From Candidatus Vogelbacteria bacterium RIFOXYB1_FULL_42_16 (GTDB lineage Bacteria > Patescibacteriota > Minisyncoccia > Phycocordibacterales > XYD1-FULL-46-19), in assembly GCA_001823055.1 (NCBI GenBank), contig MHTH01000010.1, forward strand, positions 7,316 through 47,274: a stretch of DNA of 39,959 nt. The letters are read 5' to 3'. The notes beneath the pieces are model-generated. The model made no database searches. It had not been told where the DNA came from and saw only the letters and a list, made by a program, of their open reading frames with translations. Numbering within the stretch: the stretch's first letter is position 1; each line of letters opens with the position of its first letter. Positions 1 through 6,784 of the stretch are shown in pieces. The position numbers and the translations under genes were made by a program.

Positions 1-10
1 TATCCAAGTA

Positions 11-241
11 ATGCAACAGCTTAGTGTTTTCCTGCCTTATATCCAAGTTATTCTCTCCGTGCTATTAGTCGGAGCGATCCTCTTGCAACAAAGTGACGCC
101 GGTCTCGGTTCGGCTTTTGGTGGTTCCCGCAACGCCAACCCCTTTTCCACCAAACGCGGTTTGGAAAAAAATCTTTTCATTGTTACAATCATTCTCGCTA
201 TTTTATTCATCGCTTCGACTATTCTCGCGCTTTTTCTTTAG
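11..241 (+). CDS. secG: SecG, preprotein translocase subunit
   Basis: The 76-residue protein matches SecG in size and plan. A first hydrophobic helix (about residues 7-26) is followed by a polar cytoplasmic loop with the SecG-type motif LLQQSDAGLGSAFGG, and a second helix (about 54-75) ends the protein. SecG is the small non-essential subunit of the SecYEG channel in the inner membrane. The ATG at 11 is the only sensible start, but only 10 nt of upstream sequence are in the window, so its promoter cannot be judged. The next gene, an exported-type binding protein, begins 61 nt downstream on the same strand. Confidence 0.93.
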   Translation: MQQLSVFLPYIQVILSVLLVGAILLQQSDAGLGSAFGGSRNANPFSTKRGLEKNLFIVTIILAILFIASTILALFL

Positions 242-290
242 TTTTTCGACGACCAAAAAAGTCTGCTAAATAGTCAGCCAATTTTTTCTC

Positions 291-310
291 TAAAATTCTA
301 TCGTGATAGA
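291..310 (+). promoter_or_regulatory. Leaderless promoter with a dyad over the start codon
   Basis: TAAAAT at 291-296 ends 6 nt before the GTG start at 303, which puts transcription start on the start codon itself. No convincing -35 is visible. The bases 297-310 form a perfect dyad (TCTATC-GT-GATAGA) centred on the GTG; this could be an operator or chance. Confidence 0.5.
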
Positions 311-2105
311 AAAACTCATCTATTATTTTTCTTGGGCAAAAGCTCGATTTTTGGCTACTTACCATTTTCTTGGCCTACCCAATCGTTTGGAATTCAAAAC
401 TGCGATCGTCTCTTTTAGCCCGCGCAGTCGACTGATTTTAGGCGTCATCGCCGTCATCTTTGCTATTAGCACCGCGGTCTTGTTTTGGCGTTTAAATGAT
501 TTGATCGTCGTTGATATTGCCGTCCCAGGTGGCTCTCTGACCGAAGGCATTATTGGTTCGCCTCGTTTTATTAATCCACTCTTGGCGATTTCCGATGCCG
601 ACCGCGATTTGTCCGTCTTGGTTTATTCCGGCCTAATGCGCATCGGCACAGAAAACCGTCTAATCCCAGATCTCGCCGAAAGTTATAGCGTCAGCGCCGA
701 CGGCTTGACTTATCATTTCAAATTAAAGGAAGAAATTTATTGGCACGATAACGAAAAAATCGATGCTGATGATGTTGTTTTCACCATCAAAAAAGCCACC
801 GATCCACAAATAAAAAGTCCCAAGCGGGCCGACTGGGACGGAGTGGGGATAGTTAAAATCAACGACCGAGAAATAGAATTCAAACTTAAAAAACCCTATG
901 CCAACTTTTTAGACAACACGACTATGGGGATTTTACCAGAACATTTGTGGTCAAAAATTCCGGCCGAATCATTCCCGCTTAGCGATTTAAATATCAAACC
1001 AGTTGGTTCCGGACCTTTTCAATTTGATAGTCTTAAAAAAGATGATTTGGGTATGGCCCAAACTTATAATCTGACTGCTTTCAAATATTTTGCTTTGGGC
1101 AAATCGCGTTTGGACAGTCTGACGATCAAATCTTATCCCAACAGCGACGAATTATATGCCGATTATCTGCTCGGCAAAATCGAGAGCTTGGGAGCAATTG
1201 CCCCCGATCGCGCCCAAAAGATGAACTCTGCTCAAGTGATGAAAATTCCCCTGCCGAGAATTTTTGGCGTCTTTCTCAATCAAAATCAAGCTAAAGTTTT
1301 TACCAGCAAAGAAGTCCGCCAAGCCTTAGACCTAGCCACCGACAAAAAAGCTATCATTGATAAAGTGCTTTTTGGATTTGGTCAAACTGTTGAAAACGCC
1401 CTACCCCCAAGTTCCTTTGGTTTTACTCTGGAAACCAGTAATAGTCTCTATGATCCCAATAAAGCAAAAGAAATTTTAGCCAAAGCTGGTTGGAAATCGG
1501 GAATAAATGGGGTCTTGGAAAAAAGAATTTATATCAATAAAAAAGATACCCGGCTGGAAACTTTATCTTTTACTATTTTGACTTCCGATGTGCCAGAACT
1601 AAAAGCTGTGGCGGAACAAGTCAAAGAACAATGGTCAAAGATCGGCGCCAAAGTTGAAGTAAAAATTTTTGAAGCCAGCGACTTAAATGATAATTTTATT
1701 CGTCCGCGCAAATATGACGCTCTCTTGTTTGGTGAAGTGTTAGGTCGTCACCCCGACCCCTTTCCTTTTTGGCATTCTTCACAAAGACTGGATCCCGGCT
1801 TGAATATCGCTCAATATACCAATCTCACCGCCGATAAATTATTGGAAGAGATCCGCCAAGCGACGGACGAAAAAACACAGTTGGCCAAATATCGACTCTT
1901 CCAAAAAGAAATCGCCAATGATCAGCCAGCCGTTTTTATTTATTCGCCTTACTATTTATATGTCTTACCAAAAAGTATCGGTGGGACTACTTTTTCAACC
2001 ATTTCTATTCCGGCCGAACGTTTTTCTTCCGTTCACAAATGGTATTCTAAAACCGATCGAATTTGGCGCTTTCTCGCCCAACAAAAAAACATTATCAACA
2101 AATAA
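303..2105 (+). CDS. Membrane-anchored peptide/nickel-type substrate-binding protein (SBP_bac_5 family)
   Basis: This 600-residue protein has the fold-family signatures of OppA/DppA-like binding proteins: an early block with GSPRFINPLLA and LVYSGLMR, then GLTYHFKLKEEIYWHDNEK, the VGSGPF box and a C-terminal lobe with WKSGINGVLEK. Instead of a lipoprotein signal it has about 42 cytoplasmic residues and one transmembrane helix near residues 43-62, so the binding domain should face outward on a membrane anchor. No ABC permease or ATPase gene is adjacent. The GTG start at 303 is supported by the -10 box 6 nt upstream and by the absence of an ATG before the helix. It probably shares a transcript with RNase J, 9 nt downstream. 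The true ligand is unknown. Confidence 0.85.
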   Translation: MIEKLIYYFSWAKARFLATYHFLGLPNRLEFKTAIVSFSPRSRLILGVIAVIFAISTAVLFWRLNDLIVVDIAVPGGSLTEGIIGSPRFINPLLAISDADRDLSVLVYSGLMRIGTENRLIPDLAESYSVSADGLTYHFKLKEEIYWHDNEKIDADDVVFTIKKATDPQIKSPKRADWDGVGIVKINDREIEFKLKKPYANFLDNTTMGILPEHLWSKIPAESFPLSDLNIKPVGSGPFQFDSLKKDDLGMAQTYNLTAFKYFALGKSRLDSLTIKSYPNSDELYADYLLGKIESLGAIAPDRAQKMNSAQVMKIPLPRIFGVFLNQNQAKVFTSKEVRQALDLATDKKAIIDKVLFGFGQTVENALPPSSFGFTLETSNSLYDPNKAKEILAKAGWKSGINGVLEKRIYINKKDTRLETLSFTILTSDVPELKAVAEQVKEQWSKIGAKVEVKIFEASDLNDNFIRPRKYDALLFGEVLGRHPDPFPFWHSSQRLDPGLNIAQYTNLTADKLLEEIRQATDEKTQLAKYRLFQKEIANDQPAVFIYSPYYLYVLPKSIGGTTFSTISIPAERFSSVHKWYSKTDRIWRFLAQQKNIINK

Positions 2106-2114
2106 TTAGCAAAA

Positions 2115-4148
2115 ATGATACCGCTCAATCAGCCCAATCAACCGCACCGCCAAAGTGGCGCGGATAATAATCGTCAGCGTCCATCTCGCCGGCGCCATTT
2201 CGTCGCCTCCGGCAATGAAGCCCCAACTTTTTCGGTCAACAGATTGGCTCGACATAAAAATAATTTTCCGCCCGCCAATCGGCCAATGCCAAACAATAGG
2301 CTGGCACCAAACGAAATCAAACAGAACAGCCAGTCGACCACTGAAACCACCAGACGACCAGCGGTCAAAATTCGCGCCCAAGCAGGAGCATCTAGACCGA
2401 GAAAAAGATTGACGGCCGATTCCGCTTACTCCAAAGACTCAAGCACTAAACCGAGAGAAAAAATCCCCGATATTAATTCCGATGTGATCCGAATTATTCC
2501 GCTTGGTGGGGTGGAAGAAATTGGCAAAAATATGACCGCTGTGGAAATCGGCGATGATATTGTTATCGTTGATGCCGGTTTGGCTTTTCCGGGTGAAGAT
2601 GCTCCCGGTGTTGATTATATTATTCCCGATACTACTTATTTGGAAGAACATCGACAAAAAATTCGCGCGGTGATTGTTACTCATGGCCACCTGGATCATA
2701 TTGGCGGTATTCCCTACCTGATGGAAAAAATCGGCAATCCGCCGATCTACACTTCACTTTTGACCGCCGTTATGATCAAAAAACGACAAGAAGAATTCCC
2801 TCATCTGCCCAAATTAAATATCCAAGTGATCAGTCCGGGTGAAAAATTAAAAGCCGGCCAAATGACTTTTCGCTTTTTTGCTACTTCTCATACTATTCCC
2901 GACTCGGTTGGCGTTATTCAAGAGACAGCTTATGGCAACATTATCTATACCGGTGATATTCGTCTGGAGCATAAAAATGGTCAACTGGCCGATTTTGAAA
3001 TCAAAACTTATGGCAATATCGGTAAAGAAAACAATTTGGTCTTAATGGCCGATTCAACCAATGTGGAAAAACCCGGCTTTTCTTTTCCCGAAAAAGAAGT
3101 CCAACAAAATGTCAAAGATATTGTCAGTCGCGCCAAAGGCCGAGTGATTATTGGCACTTTTGCTTCTCTCTTTGAGCGCATTATCTATATTATTATGGCT
3201 TGCGAAGAATTGGGCAAAAAAGTGGCCATTGAGGGCCGAGCGATGAAAACCAATATCGAAATCGCTAAAGAATTGGGTCTGCTCAAAGTCAAACGCGGAA
3301 CAATTATTTCTTCCGATGAATTGTCCTTGCATCCAGAAAATCAAATCGTGATTTTAGCTACCGGCGCCCAAGGTGACGAATTTGCCGCCCTGATGCGGAT
3401 GTCGCAAAAAGAACATAAACTGGTCAAGATTAAAAAAGGCGACACGGTGTTACTCTCTTCTTCGGTTATCCCCGGCAATGAGAAAAGCGTCCAGAAATTA
3501 AAAGATAATCTTTCGCGTCAAGGTGCCAAAATCGTTCACTACGGCGTGGCTAATGTTCATTCGAGCGGTCACTCCTACCAAGGTGAGGTGGAATGGATTC
3601 ACAAAATGATTCGTCCGCGTTTTTTTATTCCCGTTCACGGCAACCACTATATGTTACGAGTTCACGCCGAAGTCGCTATGGGTGTCGGCTTGCCGGAAAA
3701 AAATATTGTCGTGCCGGACAATGGTTCGATTATCGAAATTTCTGACCAAGGACGCAAAATTGGCGCCCTCAAACAAAACGCTGGTTCTCGAGTAGTGATG
3801 GTGGACGGTCTCGGCACCAACAACATCCAGGAAGTAGTCATCCGCGATCGTCAAATGTTGGCTCAAGATGGAATGTTTGTCATCATCGCCATAGTAGATG
3901 TCAAGAATGGCAAAATCCGCAAATCACCGGATATCATCTCGCGCGGTTTCGTTTATTTGAAAGAGTCACAAGAATTACTGCGCGCCGTTCGTCAAACGGC
4001 CAAAAAAACGATCGAGGATGCCACTGCTAAAATGCACCCGATCAATTTGGATTATGTTAAAAACTCCGTCCGCGAAGAGCTAGGTAAATACCTCTTTCAA
4101 AAAACTCACAAACGCCCGATAATTCTGCCCGTGTTAATCGAGGTGTAG
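2115..4148 (+). CDS. rnj: Ribonuclease J (beta-CASP metallo-beta-lactamase RNase)
   Basis: RNase J is a 5'-3' exonuclease and endonuclease that matures and degrades RNA. The metallo-beta-lactamase zinc motif HGHLDH lies at residues 190-195 in VTHGHLDHIGG, preceded by the family block IIPLGGVEEIGKNM. The beta-CASP part carries ADSTNVEKPG and later the SSGHSYQGE and PVHGNHYML histidine motifs, and a C-terminal domain follows. The length of 677 exceeds the usual 550-570 because the first ~120 residues are a low-complexity tail rich in Arg, Asn, Pro and Gln, which may bind RNA or partners (inference). No Shine-Dalgarno precedes the ATG. In an organism whose mRNAs mostly start at the AUG, a 5'-end-acting RNase is a natural main decay enzyme. 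Confidence 0.95.
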   Translation: MIPLNQPNQPHRQSGADNNRQRPSRRRHFVASGNEAPTFSVNRLARHKNNFPPANRPMPNNRLAPNEIKQNSQSTTETTRRPAVKIRAQAGASRPRKRLTADSAYSKDSSTKPREKIPDINSDVIRIIPLGGVEEIGKNMTAVEIGDDIVIVDAGLAFPGEDAPGVDYIIPDTTYLEEHRQKIRAVIVTHGHLDHIGGIPYLMEKIGNPPIYTSLLTAVMIKKRQEEFPHLPKLNIQVISPGEKLKAGQMTFRFFATSHTIPDSVGVIQETAYGNIIYTGDIRLEHKNGQLADFEIKTYGNIGKENNLVLMADSTNVEKPGFSFPEKEVQQNVKDIVSRAKGRVIIGTFASLFERIIYIIMACEELGKKVAIEGRAMKTNIEIAKELGLLKVKRGTIISSDELSLHPENQIVILATGAQGDEFAALMRMSQKEHKLVKIKKGDTVLLSSSVIPGNEKSVQKLKDNLSRQGAKIVHYGVANVHSSGHSYQGEVEWIHKMIRPRFFIPVHGNHYMLRVHAEVAMGVGLPEKNIVVPDNGSIIEISDQGRKIGALKQNAGSRVVMVDGLGTNNIQEVVIRDRQMLAQDGMFVIIAIVDVKNGKIRKSPDIISRGFVYLKESQELLRAVRQTAKKTIEDATAKMHPINLDYVKNSVREELGKYLFQKTHKRPIILPVLIEV

Positions 4149-4174
4149 GGTAGTAGTAAGTAGTAGAGTAGTTC

Positions 4175-4286
4175 ACCCTATTGAGTTTAAATTAAGAGCC
4201 ATTCTTTTCTAAAAAAGAATGGCTCTTAATTTAAACAACTAATAAATAGTGAAAAAACCTATTTATTAGTTGTTACTCTATAGGGT
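4175..4286. repeat. MITE-like inverted-repeat element, copy 1 (ACCCTATTGA ends)
   Basis: Outer arms ACCCTATTGAG (4175-4185) and CTCTATAGGGT (4276-4286) pair with one mismatch. Inside sit two perfect hairpins in tandem: a 24-bp stem (4185-4208 with 4213-4236, 4-nt loop CTAA) and a 14-bp stem (4236-4249 with 4259-4272). The same terminal sequence bounds the element at 17206-17370, so this appears to be a repeat family. No transposase is encoded. In RNA it would fold as a three-way structure and could also affect decay or termination of the RNase J transcript. Confidence 0.6.
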
Positions 4287-4303
4287 AAAAGTAGTAAGTA
4301 AAT

Positions 4304-4336
4304 CTCCCGCATTTTCGCTTCGCGAAAATGCGGGAG
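4304..4336 (+). terminator. Strong GC-containing hairpin downstream of RNase J
   Basis: CTCCCGCATTTTCG (4304-4317) pairs perfectly with 4323-4336 around a CTTCG apex. A short A/T run (AAATTTTTAAG) follows on the plus strand. It may be a weak terminator or an RNA-stabilising 3' hairpin for rnj. Confidence 0.45.
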
Positions 4337-4393
4337 AAATTTTTAAGTTTGTAATAAAATTATCAACACCCGGTGTTTGATAAAATAAAGTCT

Positions 4394-4432
4394 AAAAAAA
4401 AGGGGGGAAGTTGGACTTCCCCCCCTTTTTTT
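4394..4432. terminator. Bidirectional intrinsic terminator
   Basis: A-tract plus GGGGGGAAGT, loop TGG, then ACTTCCCCCC and a T-tract (4426-4432). Both strands end in a T run, so it can end transcripts of rnj (+) and of the small gene at 4435-4632 (-), whose stop codon lies 2 nt away. Confidence 0.85.
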
Positions 4433-4434
4433 AT

Positions 4435-4632
4435 TTATCCCTCTCTCTTAGCGTACTCTCGTGCCCTTAAATCCTTTTCAGTTTGATGAAGCCACCCATC
4501 AATAGAATTGATAAGACCATACATAGCAGTAGCATCATCTTCAATAGCTCTAGTGGCCTCTTGGAGTTCTGCCAAAATTCCTTTTACTCTTTCAACTTTT
4601 GTCGCTGTTGTCTCTGGTCCTGTTTCAGACAT
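4435..4632 (-). CDS. Small hypothetical coiled-coil protein (65 aa)
   Basis: I do not recognise this protein. It has a Thr-rich start, then an acidic, helix-forming stretch (residues about 12-60) with heptad-like hydrophobic spacing, and a basic end. There is no signal peptide or membrane segment. It is likely a real gene because it has its own promoter (TTGTCA / TATTAT) upstream and a strong terminator directly after the stop. It is divergent from the Bro-N gene at 4742, with about 110 nt of shared regulatory DNA. That arrangement recalls repressor/antirepressor or toxin/antitoxin pairs, but nothing in the sequence proves a functional link. Confidence 0.6.
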   Translation of the reverse strand: MSETGPETTATKVERVKGILAELQEATRAIEDDATAMYGLINSIDGWLHQTEKDLRAREYAKREG

Positions 4633-4662
4633 ATTTTTATTTAATTAATTTATAATCCCTTA

Positions 4663-4693
4663 ATAATACCCCCCCCCCGAGGCAAATTGACAA
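4663..4693 (-). promoter_or_regulatory. Promoter with a 10-G homopolymer in its spacer
   Basis: On the minus strand TTGTCA (4693-4688) and TATTAT (4668-4663) are separated by 19 nt, ten of which are an uninterrupted G run (plus-strand C run 4669-4678). Length changes in such a tract would move the spacer towards or away from 17 nt. Predicted start of RNA is near 4656, leaving a ~24-nt leader for the gene at 4632. Confidence 0.5.
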
Positions 4694-4706
4694 GAGGATA
4701 AGTTTT

Positions 4707-4741
4707 TTGAGGTTTTGGCTAAATTGCAGTAAAATTAACAG
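4707..4741 (+). promoter_or_regulatory. Leaderless promoter of the Bro-N gene
   Basis: TTGAGG (4707-4712), 17-nt spacer, TAAAAT (4730-4735), then 6 nt to the ATG at 4742. The expected start of transcription is the A of the ATG. Confidence 0.65.
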
Positions 4742-5554
4742 ATGGAAATTGAAACAAGAATCGCAATTTTTAAGGGTCGGGAAATCAGAAAGGTTATTCA
4801 TAAGAACGAGTGGTGGTTTGTGATTGTTGATATTATTGAAGTTTTAACTGATTCTGTTCAGCCTGACGGATATGTTAAAGACATGAGGCGACGCGATCCA
4901 GAACTAGCCAAAGGGTGGGGGCAAATTGCCACCCCCCTTCCTATTCAGACTACTGGAGGTCTACAGATGTTAAATTGCGCCAATACCGAAGGCATATTTC
5001 GTATAGTTCAATCAATTCCTTCGCCCAAAGCTGAGCCACTTAAGCGTTGGCTGGCCAAAGTTGGCTATGAGCGAGTCCAAGAAATCGAAGATCCTGAGTT
5101 GGCCACTAAACGGACGAGGATGCTTTACAAGCTCAAAGGCTACCCTGATAGCTGGATTGAAAAAAGAATGAGAGGCATCGCTATTCGCGAAGAATTGACT
5201 GACGAATGGCAAAAACGGGGTGCCAGAGAAGACAAAGATTATGAAATCTTAACCGCTGAAATCTCCAAAGCCACTTTTGGTGTCACTCCCAGCGAATACA
5301 AAAAACTGAAAGGTCTCAAGCGACAAAATCTGCGTGACCATATGAATGATTTTGAGCTAATTTTTAATATGCTCGGTGAAAGATCTACAACCGAAATTCA
5401 TCGGACGGAAAATTCAAAAGGCGTACCAAAATTAAAGTCCGATGCCAATCGAGGTGGTAGAGTAGCTGGTAATGCCCGGAAAGAATTAGAAAAAGAGTTG
5501 GGGCGATCGGTTGTTTCCAAAAATAATTTCAAAAAAATGAGAGGAAAATCGTAG
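4742..5554 (+). CDS. Bro-N / DinD-like protein (phage antirepressor type)
   Basis: The N-terminal half (about residues 8-110) resembles the Bro-N domain of phage antirepressors, with HKNEWWFVIVDIIEVL, a central GLQMLNCANTEGIFRIVQSI and AEPLKRWLAKVG. The C-terminal half (about 130-270) resembles DNA-damage-inducible protein D: EISKATFGVTPSEYKKLKGL, a DHM segment and a VAGNARKELE block. Bro-N proteins bind DNA or modulate repressors; chromosomal versions in CPR have no established role. The start is fixed by the -10 box 6 nt upstream. The divergent small gene at 4435 shares its upstream region. A prophage origin is possible, but no other phage gene is nearby. Confidence 0.8.
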   Translation: MEIETRIAIFKGREIRKVIHKNEWWFVIVDIIEVLTDSVQPDGYVKDMRRRDPELAKGWGQIATPLPIQTTGGLQMLNCANTEGIFRIVQSIPSPKAEPLKRWLAKVGYERVQEIEDPELATKRTRMLYKLKGYPDSWIEKRMRGIAIREELTDEWQKRGAREDKDYEILTAEISKATFGVTPSEYKKLKGLKRQNLRDHMNDFELIFNMLGERSTTEIHRTENSKGVPKLKSDANRGGRVAGNARKELEKELGRSVVSKNNFKKMRGKS

Positions 5555-5611
5555 GTATCACTAGACCCTAGATCTGAGGCATTGATATTTTTTAAAATAA
5601 CCAATACAAGT

Positions 5612-5623
5612 TATAATAAACTG
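5612..5623 (+). promoter_or_regulatory. TATAAT box for a leaderless MFS transcript
   Basis: TATAAT (5612-5617) lies 6 nt before the ATG at 5624. A -35 is not convincing (T-rich stretch 5588-5594). The spacing argues for the ATG at 5624 rather than the in-frame TTG at 5582. Confidence 0.55.
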
Positions 5624-6784
5624 ATGCGCAAACTTATTTATCTCGTCAGTTTTTTGTTAGCAGTAGTGGCCGCTCTGCCGGCCTATGTCGAATCTTCTTT
5701 TTTGCAAACTTTAGTCGGCACAAAATCAGTCGGTTCGATTTTCGCCATTAGTTCCTTGCTCACCATCGCCACTTTTTCTTTTCTACCAACACAATTAAAA
5801 AATTGGGGCTTGCGTCGGCCATTGATAATTTTTTCTTTTTTTGCCATTGTGGCGACCGTTCAACTTGCCGTCAGCCCTAGTGGTTATGCCACCCTATTGG
5901 CTTTCGTCGTCTTCTATTCTGCCGGCATGATTATCCGCTACCTTTTGGATGTCCTTCTCGAACAATATAGCGACGATCGGAGCACTGGCTCGACTCGCGG
6001 TCTTTATATGACCGCCTACAATCTAGCTTGGCTTTGTTCGCCTTTTTTAGTCGGCCGAATTTTAGAAATCTATCCCGAACGCTACAGTTTGATTTTTTTT
6101 CTGACTTTACCGGCCATGCTCTTGGCTTTGATTATCACCATTGTCGCCCTAAAAGAAAAAGACCGGAAAGAATTTCGTCTATCTTCTCCACTCCAAGCCA
6201 TCAAAAAACTTTGGCGCAGTAGTAATAAAAATGATGCCGATGTAAAAAAAATCTTGGCCATTGATTTTTTATTACATTTTTTCTATGCCATCATGGTCGT
6301 CTATAGCCCGATTTATTTGCACGAAGTCATCGGTTTGACTTGGTCGCAAATCGGTATCATTTTTACTTTTATGCTTTTACCCTTTGTTTTATTTGAATTG
6401 CCTTTGGGTCGTCTAGCCGACAAATATCTAGGTGAAAAAGAATTATTGATTGCCAGTATTATTCTATCGGCGATTGCCACTGCTTCGATTCCTCTCGTCT
6501 CCGGCCAGAGTTTGATCGTCTGGGGACTGATTTTGTTCTTGACTCGCACCGGCGCCGCCGGCATTGAAATCATGAAGGAAACCTATCTCTTCAAAAAAAT
6601 TGACAGTCAAAATGCCGACATTATCGCCGTTTCGCGCAACAACGTCCCCTTGGCTTATTTAATCGGTCCGCTTTTTGCCACTGTTTTTTTGGCTTTTCTA
6701 CCACTAAAATTTATTTTTCTGGCCGTCGCTCTCGCCACCTTGTCCAGCCTCTTTTTCGCCAACAGCCTAAGAGACACTCGTTAA
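5624..6784 (+). CDS. Major facilitator superfamily transporter
   Basis: A 386-residue, very hydrophobic protein with about 12 predicted membrane helices in two halves separated by a charged central loop (about residues 180-210, rich in Lys and Asp). The second half contains an MFS-style loop, LPLGRLADKYLGEKELL, matching the loop 2-3 signature (G-x-L-a-D-k). The substrate cannot be told from sequence; drug or metabolite efflux is typical. An in-frame TTG at 5582 would add 14 residues, but the TATAAT box 6 nt before 5624 favours the ATG. Its 3' end overlaps the convergent helicase gene by 18 nt. Confidence 0.85.
   Translation: MRKLIYLVSFLLAVVAALPAYVESSFLQTLVGTKSVGSIFAISSLLTIATFSFLPTQLKNWGLRRPLIIFSFFAIVATVQLAVSPSGYATLLAFVVFYSAGMIIRYLLDVLLEQYSDDRSTGSTRGLYMTAYNLAWLCSPFLVGRILEIYPERYSLIFFLTLPAMLLALIITIVALKEKDRKEFRLSSPLQAIKKLWRSSNKNDADVKKILAIDFLLHFFYAIMVVYSPIYLHEVIGLTWSQIGIIFTFMLLPFVLFELPLGRLADKYLGEKELLIASIILSAIATASIPLVSGQSLIVWGLILFLTRTGAAGIEIMKETYLFKKIDSQNADIIAVSRNNVPLAYLIGPLFATVFLAFLPLKFIFLAVALATLSSLFFANSLRDTR

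Larger units (their letters stand above)
4149..4434. other. Palindrome-rich intergenic gap after RNase J
   Basis: The 286 nt between RNase J and the next gene hold no ORF I can support. They contain an inverted-repeat element (4175-4286), a 14-15 bp hairpin (4304-4336), a dyad AACACC-C-GGTGTT with TATC/GATA-type flanks (4361-4382) and a strong terminator (4394-4432). TAGTAG/TAGTAA runs flank the first element on both sides (4150-4170 and 4290-4300). Confidence 0.7.

Noticed and set aside
2106-2412. Alternative frames over the RNase J N-terminal tail
   Set aside because: The low-complexity tail keeps other frames open; the main frame continues directly into the catalytic domain without a stop.
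4150-4300. CRISPR array near the repeated TAGTAG and palindromes
   Set aside because: Repeats are inverted, of different lengths, without regular spacers, and no cas gene is present.
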